Assembly (NCBI GenBank): GCA_030526155.1 | Contig: JAUNDI010000020.1 | Span: forward strand, 1 to 41,401 | Source: Bacteroidia bacterium | GTDB taxonomy: Bacteria > Bacteroidota > Bacteroidia > Bacteroidales > Marinilabiliaceae | Length of the DNA stretch: 41,401 bases | Direction of reading: 5' to 3' | Shown: positions 18,501-27,574 of the stretch, piece after piece | Layout: each line of letters begins with the position of its first letter | Numbering within the stretch: the first letter of the stretch is position 1 | Made by a program: the position numbers and the translations under genes | The notes under the pieces: model-generated | What the model saw: the letters and a program-made list of their open reading frames with translations, nothing else | Told to the model about the DNA's origin: nothing | Databases searched by the model: none

Positions 18501-21500
18501 GTTAGACCCATTCATATATAAGAGAGATAAGACCAATGTGGGAGGTGACCTCTATTTTAATATTGGTAATATCTCAGAAGATGTATTGAAGGACTCTAGA
18601 AAATCTTTTGAGCACGGATTGCCTACCCCAGGAGAGCCTTGGGACGTAGACTCTACTATGTGGGGCTATGTACCAAGAAACAACTCATTGGTAAACGCCT
18701 TTAATACTGACCCTGCCTCTATGAGAGCGCAGGATGTGGGACTTAATGGTATGCCATCGTCAAAAGAGCGCGAGTTTTACAATTCGCCAAACTATCCATA
18801 TATGACCCTCATTAAAGGCATGCATGATAGAGGTGAGTTGACTGACGAAGCATATGAAGCGATATACAATGACCCTGCTGCTGACGACTACCACTACTAT
18901 AGAGGTGGAGACTATGATGAGCAGAAGGTATCTATTTTGGACAGATACAAGAGATTCAACAATACAGAAGGCAACTCATGCCCTTCGGAATATTCCCCTG
19001 AGGCATACTCTACAGCCGCTTGGTCGCGCCCAGATAATGAGGATATGAATAACGACTATACTCTTAGTGAGACAGAGAATTATTATCAGTATAGGGTATC
19101 AATACATCCAGACTCCATGGTAGTTGGTAAGAACCATATTGCCGATAAGATGGAGACAGTGGTAAAGCTACGTAATGGCAAGACCGAGCGTGTACATTGG
19201 TATCAGTTTAAGATTCCTATCTCTTCGCCACAGAAGGTGGTAGGAGACATTACAGATATGTCTTCGATGCAGTTTATCCGTATGTTCCTTACGGGCTTTG
19301 CGGACACCTGCATTATGCGTTTTGCTACACTAGACCTTGTAAAAAGCGATTGGCGAAAGTTTACAGACCACCTTTACGAGGAGTCGTCTAACCCAGTAGC
19401 ACATACTGAATTCATCACCTCTACAGTAAATATAGAGGAGAATGACCGACGTGTGCCTGTGAACTATGTATTACCTCCAGGTATAGATAGAACGGTTGAC
19501 CCTTCGAACCCACAGTTGAGACAACTAAATGAGCAGGCATACTCGCTAAAGGTAGTTAACCTTGGCAATGCAGATGCAAGAGCTGTGTATAAAGTACTCA
19601 ATATGGACCTACGTCAATATAGGAGGCTCAAGATGTTTGTTCATGCGGAGGCTGTGGAGGGATATCCGCTTGAGGATAACCAGGTATCTATGTTCATTAG
19701 GTTAGGATCTGATTATGTAGATAACTTCTATGAGTATGAGATACCACTAGCGTTGACGCCTCATGGTACATATCAGAGCAGCAATGAGACAGACCGATAT
19801 GTAGTATGGCCAGAGAGTAATGAGCTAGACATACCACTAGAACTATTTACCAAGTGCAAGCTATCTAGGAATGATGCTAGGAAGAGTAGTAATATTACCC
19901 TTCAAGATGTATATTCTATGGCAGACCCTAGCAAAGTGAACAACAGAGTACGCATTAAGGGAAATCCATCCCTAGGAAATGTTGTAACGATGATGATAGG
20001 CATAAGGGCACATGGAGCAGGACTTAAGTCGGCAGAGATATGGGTAAACGAGTTGCGCCTTACTGAATTTAACGAAGATGGAGGTTGGGCAGCAAGAGGA
20101 AGGACTACCATAAAGCTAGCCGATTTAGGCTCGGTATCGGCATCAGGGCAGTATGCCTCGGTAGGGTTTGGTTCTATAGACCAGAGTGTACAAGAGAGAT
20201 TGATGAATGAGAATGCCCAATTTGACGTCACGGCGAATATAGAGCTAGGCAAGCTACTTGGGCAGAAGTCGCGCATGTCAATCCCATTTTATGCTGGATA
20301 CTCTAAGAAGGTATCTACACCAGAGTATTCACCATACGATAGTGATGTGAAGTTAAAGACGGCACTAAATAATGCAGACACTAAGTCGGAGCGAGACAGC
20401 ATAAAGAATGTATCTCAGACTATAGAGACTACCCGTAGTATAAATGTGACGAATATGCGTTTGAAGCCAGCGACAGGAGCAGGGGCTAAGAAACCGACTA
20501 TGATATCGCCTACTAACCTATCCGCTACATATGCATATAGCGAGATAAAGAAGAGCGACCCAGAGACAGAGTACGATATAGCCAAAGACATTAATGCCCA
20601 ATTGGCATATAACTATACATCTTCGCCTAAGCCATTTGAACCATTTAAGAAGACGAGTATAGATGCAAAGAAATTTGGCATATTAAAAGAGTTGGCATTC
20701 TATCCACAGCCATCATTATTAGCATATAGATTAGTTGTAGATAGAGACTATCAAGAGATACAGAAACGCAATGTCAATAACCCTGCATACATTGTGCCTA
20801 TATCTTACTCGCAAAATTTCAATATGAATAGGTATTTTGACTTCAAGTATAATTTGACCAAAAACCTACGATTCTCATTGAATACTAGCATTAGTGCTAG
20901 AGTTGATGAGCCTAATGTGCCTGTGAATAAAGATAAGTTTAGAGAGGAGTATAAGCATTGGCGAGATTCGGTATGGACCAATGTGCTGAAGTTTGGTCGT
21001 GCAACTGACTATCAGCATACGGCAGATGTGAATTGGACTATTCCTATCAATAAGTTACCATACCTAGATTTTGCAACAGCTACGGCACAATATAAAGCTG
21101 TATATACATGGAAAGCAGAACCACTAGGAAGTCAGTACGACTGGGGAAATACTATCTCCAATAGACAGACAGAGCAGTTGACAGGTATGTTGAATCTGCA
21201 GACCATATATCAGAAGTCGAGCACATTGAAAGATTTGTATCAGCGATATAATTTCTCATCTAGCAATAGACAGACATCAAAACCATCTGGAGTTAGAACG
21301 GAGCGTTATGTCCAGAATAATGTTCAGATAGAGAAAGGCAAACCTACAACGATAAAACATAATCTGGGCACAACGGATGTCACCATTCGAGTTTTTGATG
21401 CAAATGGTAGAGCTGTGAAGGGTACACTAACACCAGTAGATGATAAGACAGCCAAATTCACAGCCAACGCCAATGTACCTAGTGCAAGAGTGGTAATAGT

Positions 21501-22947
21501 AGGTACCGTAGTAGATAAGCGTTCGCCGGCACAAGTGACGAAAGATGTAGCATTGCAAGTATTGACAATGATAAAGAGTATATCTGTAAGCTATACAGAG
21601 AACAACTCGACTACCTTGCATGGCTACTTACCAAATGTGCATTTTGCGGGATTGGACGACTATAATGGCAAGAGTGCTCCAGGCTTTGCCTTTATTGCTG
21701 GTGTACAAGATAGGAACTTTGCCCGTAAGGCGGTTGATAATGGGTGGATAACATCAGACACTACATTGAACGAGCCATATCTGATGACGCATAATGACAA
21801 CTTGCAGGTAAGAGCCTCTATGGAGCTATTCAAAGCCTTGAAGGTGGAACTCAATGCGCAACGTTCGCATGACAAACGTCTATCAGAATATTATGTCTTT
21901 AATGCGGCAGGATTTGACGGGGTATATAACACTATAGAAGGTGGAACATACTCTATGACTATTAATGCCTTTGGCACATCATTCAAGACGCCACAGAAGA
22001 AAGGCACATTGGATGGTGAGCTATATGATGAGTTCCTATTGTCAAGAAGACAAGTTGCGAATCGCTACTCTGAAGAGAGTAGGAGATTATCTGCTGTAGC
22101 TACACAAAATGGAGGAGTAGCCAACAGCGAGGAGCAATCGTCTGTAGACGGTTATGGCTTAACATCCCAGCAAGTACTTGTGCCAGCATTTGTTTCGGCC
22201 TATGCTGGAATAGATGCCAAAACGGTATGGCTAGACGTAGTACCTTCGGCCAAGTTTATGAGGCCGAATTGGAAAGTAACCTTTAGTGGCTTGAATAATA
22301 TTAAGTCGTTAAAAGATTATGTACGTAATTTGGAGATTTCGCACGCATATACGGCAAAGTTCTCCATTGGTCAATACCAAACAAATCTTGATTGGGACAA
22401 TACTGGAGAGACCGCGATACGCGATTTACAAGGGAACTATGTGCCTAAATATGCAGTGACAACTGTTACTATTGCGGAGCAACTAAACCCATTAATACAG
22501 TTGAGTGCGACCTTTGTGAATAATATGACGACCACATTCGGCATAAATAAGCAACGTACGTTGGCTCTCTCTCTTGCAAACAATCAGATTACGGAAACGT
22601 ACTCTAAAGATTGGAACCTCTCTTTAGGATATCGTTTTGATAATGTACCAATATTTGTGGGTAAAGACGAGGGGGCGAAGAAATTTAATAATAGTTTGAA
22701 TTTGACATTCACGCTATCACAAAGAGACTCGTATACTATACTTAGACGTATAGAGGAGATGAGTTCTGAGTTGGCATCAGGAACGAAGACGACTAATATT
22801 AAATTCTCTGCTGATTATGCATTTACACGTCGATTCAATATGGAGTTTTACTATGACCAAGCCATAGCTAAGCCATATGTGTCGACAAGTTACCCAACGA
22901 GCAATACAAATGTTGGTATTAGTTTCCAACTCTCATTGTCAGAATAA
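15535..22947 (+). CDS. sprA: T9SS outer-membrane translocon SprA/Sov
   Basis: At 2470 residues this matches the size of SprA (Flavobacterium) and Sov (Porphyromonas), the very large beta-barrel through which T9SS cargo crosses the outer membrane. Typical blocks are seen: an N-terminal SprA segment about residues 210-330 (KLGINYNTEATFDFENEV, then IEAGNITWSLPGTLLQGSQS), a later DYEISDNWNIGATVIHM region, DDFEGYSITYDIKNW, and alternating beta strands to the end (GISFQLSLSE). The start codon is GTG at 15535. The alternative ATG at 15565 would remove the basic residues in front of the hydrophobic core, so GTG is preferred; the signal peptide would be cleaved near VWAQ. The next gene, tsaE, begins 2 nt after the stop. 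No other T9SS core gene (porK-N, porV, porU) is in the window. Confidence 0.93.
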   Translation: MTRISHRIYKMVMMPLLALIGFGGQSGVWAQTDTLSLRYPIPDIPSHGDTYTVSPIDLSGPDNLGYSAVYDALSGTVTIYRKIGGMNVRLPYTMTFEEYQNERTRRSMLEYWLQRSQDESRAQHNASSEENGEGETDNNSILNSKWRINSDLFASIFGSNQITMKLQGQAKVSMGVQVNKIDNPTMQERMRKTTSFDFNQSVQMNLNSQIGERMKLGINYNTEATFDFENEVKLDYTGTEDDIIQNIEAGNITWSLPGTLLQGSQSLFGFKMDMKFGRLKVSTVFSQKKGETKSMTIQGGATKKDFDIDITNYERNRHFFLAHYFKDMYDDALRALPYVNSPIVINKIEVWVTNRTGNYNNTRNIIAFTDIGENRKSDMQSPSQWSTSNMPVPSNDANDIYEKLTSTILPSRSINDFTTTMSSYPQLRTARDYEKMENARMLNTNEYTLNEKLGYISLAQPLNNNEVLAVAFQYTYRGQTYKVGELTTDGVDAPQCLVLKMLRGTMLTPKFMAWDLMMKNIYSLSSYDIQQKDFDLNIVYCSDSTSNYVNYLSEGERPMYGGHNGETFLQIMGFDRLNSTNDVAPDGKYDFVDGITIDASKGRIIFPVREPFGDAMAKKIGDNRIGEKYAFRALYDSTQVFAKQQTSKNKFRLRGTYSSSSSSDISLNAFNIAKGSVSVTAGGQILTENVDYSVDYQLGRVRILNQSLLNSGQAINVQYENESAITTQTQTMVGAHLDYEISDNWNIGATVIHMKERPLTNKVSYGDESISNTMLGFNTEFKRDLPFITSALDALPMLSTKEMSTITVEAEIAKLIAGHTKTINAAYIDDFEGYSITYDIKNWTAWHLASKPQGQPDILPNADLTNDLSQGFDRAKLAWYTIDPLFLRSMTTTPRHIKNDPEQQSSHYVREVYEEELYPNKESAYGESTNIPVLNLAYYPDERGSYNFTTDLDKDGHLNDPETKWAGIQRKLETTDFESANIEYIQFWMLDPFIYKRDKTNVGGDLYFNIGNISEDVLKDSRKSFEHGLPTPGEPWDVDSTMWGYVPRNNSLVNAFNTDPASMRAQDVGLNGMPSSKEREFYNSPNYPYMTLIKGMHDRGELTDEAYEAIYNDPAADDYHYYRGGDYDEQKVSILDRYKRFNNTEGNSCPSEYSPEAYSTAAWSRPDNEDMNNDYTLSETENYYQYRVSIHPDSMVVGKNHIADKMETVVKLRNGKTERVHWYQFKIPISSPQKVVGDITDMSSMQFIRMFLTGFADTCIMRFATLDLVKSDWRKFTDHLYEESSNPVAHTEFITSTVNIEENDRRVPVNYVLPPGIDRTVDPSNPQLRQLNEQAYSLKVVNLGNADARAVYKVLNMDLRQYRRLKMFVHAEAVEGYPLEDNQVSMFIRLGSDYVDNFYEYEIPLALTPHGTYQSSNETDRYVVWPESNELDIPLELFTKCKLSRNDARKSSNITLQDVYSMADPSKVNNRVRIKGNPSLGNVVTMMIGIRAHGAGLKSAEIWVNELRLTEFNEDGGWAARGRTTIKLADLGSVSASGQYASVGFGSIDQSVQERLMNENAQFDVTANIELGKLLGQKSRMSIPFYAGYSKKVSTPEYSPYDSDVKLKTALNNADTKSERDSIKNVSQTIETTRSINVTNMRLKPATGAGAKKPTMISPTNLSATYAYSEIKKSDPETEYDIAKDINAQLAYNYTSSPKPFEPFKKTSIDAKKFGILKELAFYPQPSLLAYRLVVDRDYQEIQKRNVNNPAYIVPISYSQNFNMNRYFDFKYNLTKNLRFSLNTSISARVDEPNVPVNKDKFREEYKHWRDSVWTNVLKFGRATDYQHTADVNWTIPINKLPYLDFATATAQYKAVYTWKAEPLGSQYDWGNTISNRQTEQLTGMLNLQTIYQKSSTLKDLYQRYNFSSSNRQTSKPSGVRTERYVQNNVQIEKGKPTTIKHNLGTTDVTIRVFDANGRAVKGTLTPVDDKTAKFTANANVPSARVVIVGTVVDKRSPAQVTKDVALQVLTMIKSISVSYTENNSTTLHGYLPNVHFAGLDDYNGKSAPGFAFIAGVQDRNFARKAVDNGWITSDTTLNEPYLMTHNDNLQVRASMELFKALKVELNAQRSHDKRLSEYYVFNAAGFDGVYNTIEGGTYSMTINAFGTSFKTPQKKGTLDGELYDEFLLSRRQVANRYSEESRRLSAVATQNGGVANSEEQSSVDGYGLTSQQVLVPAFVSAYAGIDAKTVWLDVVPSAKFMRPNWKVTFSGLNNIKSLKDYVRNLEISHAYTAKFSIGQYQTNLDWDNTGETAIRDLQGNYVPKYAVTTVTIAEQLNPLIQLSATFVNNMTTTFGINKQRTLALSLANNQITETYSKDWNLSLGYRFDNVPIFVGKDEGAKKFNNSLNLTFTLSQRDSYTILRRIEEMSSELASGTKTTNIKFSADYAFTRRFNMEFYYDQAIAKPYVSTSYPTSNTNVGISFQLSLSE

Positions 22948-22949
22948 TT

Positions 22950-23381
22950 ATGAGTAAGATGATTTATACAGCTAATTCAATAGAAGAACTTGAAGGTGTA
23001 GCACATCAGATATTGTCTGATTTGGGCGATATAAGAGTCGTTGCCTTCAATGCCCCTATGGGTGCTGGAAAGACGACACTTATAGCAGCCCTATCAAAGG
23101 CATTAGGGACAAGCTCTATTGTAAACTCCCCTACATTCGCTATTGTGAATGATTATGATATGGGAGATAGCAGAGCAGCGATATATCATTTTGACCTATA
23201 CCGACTAAAGAGTATGGGAGAGTTGATGGACATAGGTTTTGATGATTATATCTCATCTGGCAACTACTGTTTTGTAGAGTGGCCCGAGCTAGCTATAGGC
23301 CTCTTGCCAGAAGAGTATGCTACTATTACCATATCGGTAGACCCAGATACATTATCGCGTACGATAGAGTTGACATATTAA
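22950..23381 (+). CDS. tsaE: tRNA threonylcarbamoyladenosine synthesis ATPase TsaE
   Basis: A 143-residue P-loop ATPase that works with TsaB and TsaD to transfer the threonylcarbamoyl group to A37 of ANN-decoding tRNAs. The Walker A motif is APMGAGKTT (residues 35-43), followed by the family blocks NSPTFAIVNDY, HFDLYRLKS and FVEWPE. The length is typical. It starts 2 nt after sprA and is followed by holB after 23 nt, so it is an operon member whose place beside sprA is a matter of linkage and not of shared function. Confidence 0.92.
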   Translation: MSKMIYTANSIEELEGVAHQILSDLGDIRVVAFNAPMGAGKTTLIAALSKALGTSSIVNSPTFAIVNDYDMGDSRAAIYHFDLYRLKSMGELMDIGFDDYISSGNYCFVEWPELAIGLLPEEYATITISVDPDTLSRTIELTY

Positions 23382-23404
23382 TAATAAAAAGCTAGGAGTA
23401 AAGT

Positions 23405-24544
23405 ATGCTGTTCTCTGAGATAATTGGGCAAAGTGCCACGAAAGCTAGATTGGTGCAGATGTATCATAATGGCAGGGTACCTCATGCTATGCTCTTTATA
23501 GGACAAGAGGGTAATGGGGCGTTACCATTAGCTATTGCGTACGCACAGTACATAAATTGTACAGACCCTAACAAGCACGATGGTGAGGCTTGTGGGAGAT
23601 GCCCCTCTTGTATAAAATATAACAAACTAACACATCCCGACCTTCATTTTATATTTCCTATAATAAAGAAGGATAGTAGTTCTTCCCCTGTATATTCTGA
23701 CACATATATAGAAGAGTGGAGAGCACTATTTGCGGAGGAGCACTATTTTTCGTTACCACAGTGGCTTGCTAAGATACGAGGAGACAAACAAGGTATAATA
23801 TCTAAAGATGATGCTGTAGCCATTCACCAGAAGCTAGGGCAAAAATCTATGGAGGCAGAGTATAAGGTATTGATAATGTGGTGCCCGGAATTGATGAATG
23901 AGACAGCCTCCAATAGGATATTAAAGATATTAGAGGAGCCCCCTGCTAAGACACTATTTATATTAGTATCAGAAAGTGAGGCGGACATATTGCCAACTAT
24001 ATTAAGTCGTACTCAGCGTTTTAATATTCCTCCGATAGATGATGAGGCGATGGTGAAATCAGTAATGCGGCTTCACCCTGCTTTCCCAGAAGATAAAGTA
24101 CGTCGTATGGTACATATCTCAATGGGAAATATGGTACGCCTCAACCAAATTATGCATCCAGATGAGAACTCTAAGGTGAATTTGGAGTTCTTCATGTCGC
24201 TTATGCGTATTGGGTATCAGCGTAATATTGTGACAATGACATCCTTTGCCGAGGAGGTCAAGAAGTTGTCTCGTGAGGCATTGAAAGCGAGATTAGGCTA
24301 TTCTATTCACATGATACGAGAGGCATTGGTATATAATTTACAGAATGAGCAACTGTCGAACCTTACCAAAGAAGAGGAGACATTTCTTACCAAGTTTGCT
24401 GTATTTATACATCATAATAATGCTTTCAAGATAATAGATATGCTCAACGAGGCATACCTACATGTAGAGAGGAATGGTAGTGCGGGTATGATTATTTTCG
24501 ATATATTGATGCAAATGGCATCATTGTTAAAGATTAAACCTTGA
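23405..24544 (+). CDS. holB: DNA polymerase III delta-prime subunit
   Basis: This 379-residue AAA+ protein is a clamp-loader subunit. The P-loop position reads GQEGNGAL and lacks the Lys-Thr/Ser needed for ATP hydrolysis, as expected for delta-prime and unlike the tau/gamma subunit. A four-cysteine zinc-binding cluster is present around residues 51-69 (the last part is CGRCPSC). Further on come NRILKILEEPP (about residues 173-185), the SRC-like element as ILSRTQRF, and a C-terminal helical collar domain. It is the conserved neighbour of the PSP1 gene in Bacteroidota. Confidence 0.88.
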   Translation: MLFSEIIGQSATKARLVQMYHNGRVPHAMLFIGQEGNGALPLAIAYAQYINCTDPNKHDGEACGRCPSCIKYNKLTHPDLHFIFPIIKKDSSSSPVYSDTYIEEWRALFAEEHYFSLPQWLAKIRGDKQGIISKDDAVAIHQKLGQKSMEAEYKVLIMWCPELMNETASNRILKILEEPPAKTLFILVSESEADILPTILSRTQRFNIPPIDDEAMVKSVMRLHPAFPEDKVRRMVHISMGNMVRLNQIMHPDENSKVNLEFFMSLMRIGYQRNIVTMTSFAEEVKKLSREALKARLGYSIHMIREALVYNLQNEQLSNLTKEEETFLTKFAVFIHHNNAFKIIDMLNEAYLHVERNGSAGMIIFDILMQMASLLKIKP

Positions 24545-24555
24545 GATTTTTTTAT

Positions 24556-24563
24556 TAGTTTTG
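24556..24563 (+). promoter_or_regulatory. Possible internal promoter before the PSP1 gene
   Basis: TAGTTTTG matches the -7 consensus TAnnTTTG, in the 49-bp gap between holB and the PSP1 gene. The nearest TTG upstream (24525-24527) is 28 nt away instead of 20, so the promoter is weakly supported. Confidence 0.25.
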
Positions 24564-24593
24564 TGAAATAAATGTCTACATATAATATTCATA

Positions 24594-26255
24594 ATGAGCG
24601 AAGATATACAAAATAATATACCTCAAGAGGAGAATAACACACCTATTGAGTCAGCACAAATACCTCAAGAGTTAGAGATTGTCCAGCGCTTAGTTGAGCA
24701 ATCTAAGCAAGAGCAGAGTCAGACTGCTGAGGAAACAGCCATTGACAACTACGATGCAGAGTCGGACGACGATGATGATTCGACAGACGACAATGATAAA
24801 GTAGAGGGCTTTAAGTCGGCATTCAAATCAGCAGACTCTGTAGACGATGATGAAGAAGAGACAGAGGCACGAGCTCCACAAGCAAAGAAATATGCCTTTG
24901 ATCAACCAGTATCTGAGATTCTTGCGGGTCTTCGTCCTGCTACTCCTAGCTGTTGTGGCACCTCATCAGTTAGAGGAGGCAAGCTACATGTGTATGATTG
25001 GCTAGAGGATTTACCAGAGCCTCCTGGGGCTTCAGATTTGGTAGAGGTACAATTTAAGAATACACGTAAGTCGTACTACCGCAATCAGTCGGGAGTTCAA
25101 CTACATAAAGGAGATATAGTAGCGGTAGAGTCGTCGCCAGGACATGATATAGGTGTAGTGACACTATCTGGTCGCTTAGTATATCTTCAGATGCACAAAT
25201 ATCATATTAACCCTGCTACCTATGAGTTTAAGCGAGTTTATCGTATAGCTCGCCCAACAGATATAGAGAAGTGGGAGGAGGCCAAGAGTCTTGAGCAAGC
25301 GACTATGCTTGAGAGTCGTCAGATAGCTGAGCGACTCAACCTTAATATGAAAATTGGCGATGTAGAGTATCAAGGAGATAGGACCAAAGCTATCTTCTAC
25401 TACATAGCAGACGAGCGTGTGGACTTCCGTGAGCTTATTAAGGTATTGGCAGATCGTTTCCACGTACGTATTGAGATGAAGCAGATAGGTGCACGACAAG
25501 AGGCTGGTCGCATTGGAGGTATTGGTCCTTGCGGTCGTGAGCTATGCTGCGCATCATGGATGACAAATTTTGTATCTGTTACTACACATTCGGCACGTGT
25601 ACAAGATTTGTCATTAAATCCGCTCAAGTTGGCGGGACAGTGCGGAAAGCTAAAGTGCTGCTTGAACTATGAGCTTGATGTATATCTTGATGCAATACAA
25701 TCATTCCCTCCAACAGATAAGCCATTAGAGACAGCAGAGGGTACATACTACTTCTTTAAGTATGATATCTTCAAGCACTTGATGTGGTATTCGCCTCAAA
25801 AAGATACACCAGTAAATATTGTTGCTGTTGATGCTGACCATGTTCGTGAGATTCAGGAGATGAATGCTAATGGACAAAAGCCAAAAGAGCTAGGAAGTTC
25901 TGAGCAGGTAGCAGTATCAGAGGATATGGGCTACTCGAATGTGGTAGAGCTAGACGACTTGACCCGTTTCGACAATAAGAATAATCGTCGTAATGGCAAT
26001 CGTAGTAGAGGCGGCAACAACAGAGGCGGCAATAATAGAGGTGGCAATTCGCATCGTGAGAATCGTGACCAGCAAGCTAATGGCGCTAATGCCCAGCAGA
26101 ACGGTCAGCGTCGCAATGATGCCCCACAAGGACAAGAGCGTCGCAATAACGACAGAAGAAACAATAATGGAGGTAATAACCGTCCATTCAATCGTAATAA
26201 CCGTCCAAATAACAATGGCGGCAATCGAGAAGGCAATAATAGACCTCAACAATGA
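24594..26255 (+). CDS. ricT: PSP1-domain, RicT/YaaT-like protein with acidic head and Asn/Arg/Gly tail
   Basis: Residues about 110-400 match the PSP1 / RicT (YaaT) family: VEVQFKNTRKSYYRN, a central LEQATMLESRQIAERLNLNMKI, then GRIGGIGPCGRELCCASW and GQCGKLKCCLNYE. In Bacillus the related RicT carries an Fe-S cluster and, with RicA and RicF, assists RNA processing; the conserved cysteines here (near 25530-25555 and 25640-25665) would suit a cluster. The Bacteroidota role is not established. The first 100 residues are strongly acidic (a DDDDD run near residue 60). The last 95 residues are low-complexity Asn/Arg/Gly with RGGNN-type repeats, which suggests RNA binding. The gene overlaps gldH by 4 nt (ATGA). 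Confidence 0.8.
   Translation: MSEDIQNNIPQEENNTPIESAQIPQELEIVQRLVEQSKQEQSQTAEETAIDNYDAESDDDDDSTDDNDKVEGFKSAFKSADSVDDDEEETEARAPQAKKYAFDQPVSEILAGLRPATPSCCGTSSVRGGKLHVYDWLEDLPEPPGASDLVEVQFKNTRKSYYRNQSGVQLHKGDIVAVESSPGHDIGVVTLSGRLVYLQMHKYHINPATYEFKRVYRIARPTDIEKWEEAKSLEQATMLESRQIAERLNLNMKIGDVEYQGDRTKAIFYYIADERVDFRELIKVLADRFHVRIEMKQIGARQEAGRIGGIGPCGRELCCASWMTNFVSVTTHSARVQDLSLNPLKLAGQCGKLKCCLNYELDVYLDAIQSFPPTDKPLETAEGTYYFFKYDIFKHLMWYSPQKDTPVNIVAVDADHVREIQEMNANGQKPKELGSSEQVAVSEDMGYSNVVELDDLTRFDNKNNRRNGNRSRGGNNRGGNNRGGNSHRENRDQQANGANAQQNGQRRNDAPQGQERRNNDRRNNNGGNNRPFNRNNRPNNNGGNREGNNRPQQ
25960..26252 (+). repeat. Low-complexity Asn/Arg/Gly coding tail
   Basis: The 3' end of the PSP1 gene codes repeated RGGNN, NRGG, RRN and NNRP units. 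At DNA level the repeat is imperfect (recurring GGCGGCAA and CGTAATAA pieces), so it is prone to length change. Such tails are typical of RNA-binding or phase-separating proteins. Confidence 0.6.
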
Positions 26256-26719
26256 GAAAATTAATCATCTTCATCATATCATTGGTAGCGTTTTCGGCAT
26301 GCCGTAATAGTGCTGATGTATATAACGAGTATATTGCTCTTCCGAATGTAGGGTGGGATAAAGACTCTTTGGCAGTCTTTCATCCTGAGATGGAGAATAC
26401 GGGAGAGAAGTATAATGTATGGCTTCAGCTTCGCAATCAGAGTGATTATACATATTCTAACCTTTGGTTGTTTGTGGATATCGTAGCACCTGATGGGAAG
26501 AGTGTTCGTGACACCATAGATTGTATGCTAGCGCGTCCAGATGGCGAATGGATAGGCGATGGTTGGGGGAGTTTGTATTCACTCCAGATACCATTGATGA
26601 AGAGTGTGTCATTTAATCAGGTTGGTACATATACCTATAAGTTTTGTCAGGCTATGCGAGAGCAAGACCTTGAGGGGATACACAGTATAGGCTTGCGAAT
26701 CGAGAAATCTAATAAATAA
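26252..26719 (+). CDS. gldH: Gliding-motility-type lipoprotein GldH
   Basis: A 155-residue lipoprotein with a signal peptide ending in a lipobox (AFSAC, Cys17), so it should be lipid-anchored. The rest matches the GldH pattern: NVGWDKDSLAVF, a beta-rich middle (YSNLWLFVDIVAPDGKSVRDTI), DGEWIGDGWGSLYSLQIPL and a final GIHSIGLRIEK. GldH is essential for gliding in Flavobacterium, but homologues persist in non-gliding Bacteroidales, where the role is unclear. It starts inside the stop of the PSP1 gene (ATGA) and is followed by trmB after 6 nt. Confidence 0.85.
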   Translation: MRKLIIFIISLVAFSACRNSADVYNEYIALPNVGWDKDSLAVFHPEMENTGEKYNVWLQLRNQSDYTYSNLWLFVDIVAPDGKSVRDTIDCMLARPDGEWIGDGWGSLYSLQIPLMKSVSFNQVGTYTYKFCQAMREQDLEGIHSIGLRIEKSNK

Positions 26720-26725
26720 TACTTC

Positions 26726-27490
26726 GTGAATAAGCTAGAGAAATTTGCTCAAATGGACACATATTCCAATGTGTTCCAAGCACCAGACTTCGTCAAACTT
26801 CAAGAGGCTCCATTTTACATGAGAGGAGAGTGGGGCAAGGAGTATTTTAAGAATGACAACCCTATAGTACTTGAGTTGGGTTGTGGTAAGGGAGAGTATA
26901 CTGTAGGACTTGCCAAATTGTATCCACACCTCAATTTTATAGGTATAGATATCAAGGGAGCTAGAATGCATACTGGAGCGACACAAGCACTAGAGATGGG
27001 GCTCGCTAATGCTGCTTTTTTGCGTACACATATAGAGTTTCTCGATAGAATATTTGCTCCTGATGAGGTATCAGAGGTATGGATTACCTTTCCTGACCCA
27101 CAGATGCATAAGCCTAGGAAGCGACTCATAGGTACATTTATGCTATCGAGGTATCGTGAGTTTCTCAAGGCGGGAGGTTTAGTACACTTGAAGACAGATA
27201 GTCAGTTCCTCTTTGAGTATACCACAGCAATGCTCAAGGAGAATAATATTGAGCCACAAGTTACGACATCAGACCTCTATGCCAAGACATCTCCAATTGA
27301 TGAGAATGATCCACTATTAACAATTCAGACATATTATGAGCAGAAGTGGATAGGTCATGGGTTGTCTATTAAATATTTCCGTTTCCAGTGCCCTGGTAAA
27401 GAGCATAAATTTGTGGAGCCAGATGTGGAGATAGAACTAGATAATTACCATTCGGTAGGAAGGGGAGTACAGATAGTACATCGCAACTAG
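26726..27490 (+). CDS. trmB: tRNA (guanine-N7-)-methyltransferase TrmB
   Basis: A 254-residue SAM-dependent methyltransferase that makes m7G46 in tRNA variable loops. Motif I is VLELGCGKGEYTVGLAK (about residues 48-64), followed by FIGIDIKGARMH and the TrmB hallmark WITFPDPQMHKPRKR (about residues 114-128). The start codon is GTG at 26726; it keeps the family's NKLEKFAQM start, while the first ATG (26753) would remove nine conserved residues. It is the last gene before a strong terminator. Confidence 0.93.
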   Translation: MNKLEKFAQMDTYSNVFQAPDFVKLQEAPFYMRGEWGKEYFKNDNPIVLELGCGKGEYTVGLAKLYPHLNFIGIDIKGARMHTGATQALEMGLANAAFLRTHIEFLDRIFAPDEVSEVWITFPDPQMHKPRKRLIGTFMLSRYREFLKAGGLVHLKTDSQFLFEYTTAMLKENNIEPQVTTSDLYAKTSPIDENDPLLTIQTYYEQKWIGHGLSIKYFRFQCPGKEHKFVEPDVEIELDNYHSVGRGVQIVHRN

Positions 27491-27529
27491 TCGAGTTACA
27501 TTATAGGATTATACAAATACTAAAAATAG

Positions 27530-27574
27530 AAGTCCAATTCTTCAGTTTGATGAGGAATTGGACTTTTGTTTTTT
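27530..27574 (+). terminator. Intrinsic terminator after trmB
   Basis: The 11-bp stem AAGTCCAATTC / GAATTGGACTT (27530-27540 and 27554-27564) with a 13-nt loop is followed by a T-rich run to 27574. It closes the long plus-strand unit that includes sprA and trmB. Confidence 0.85.
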
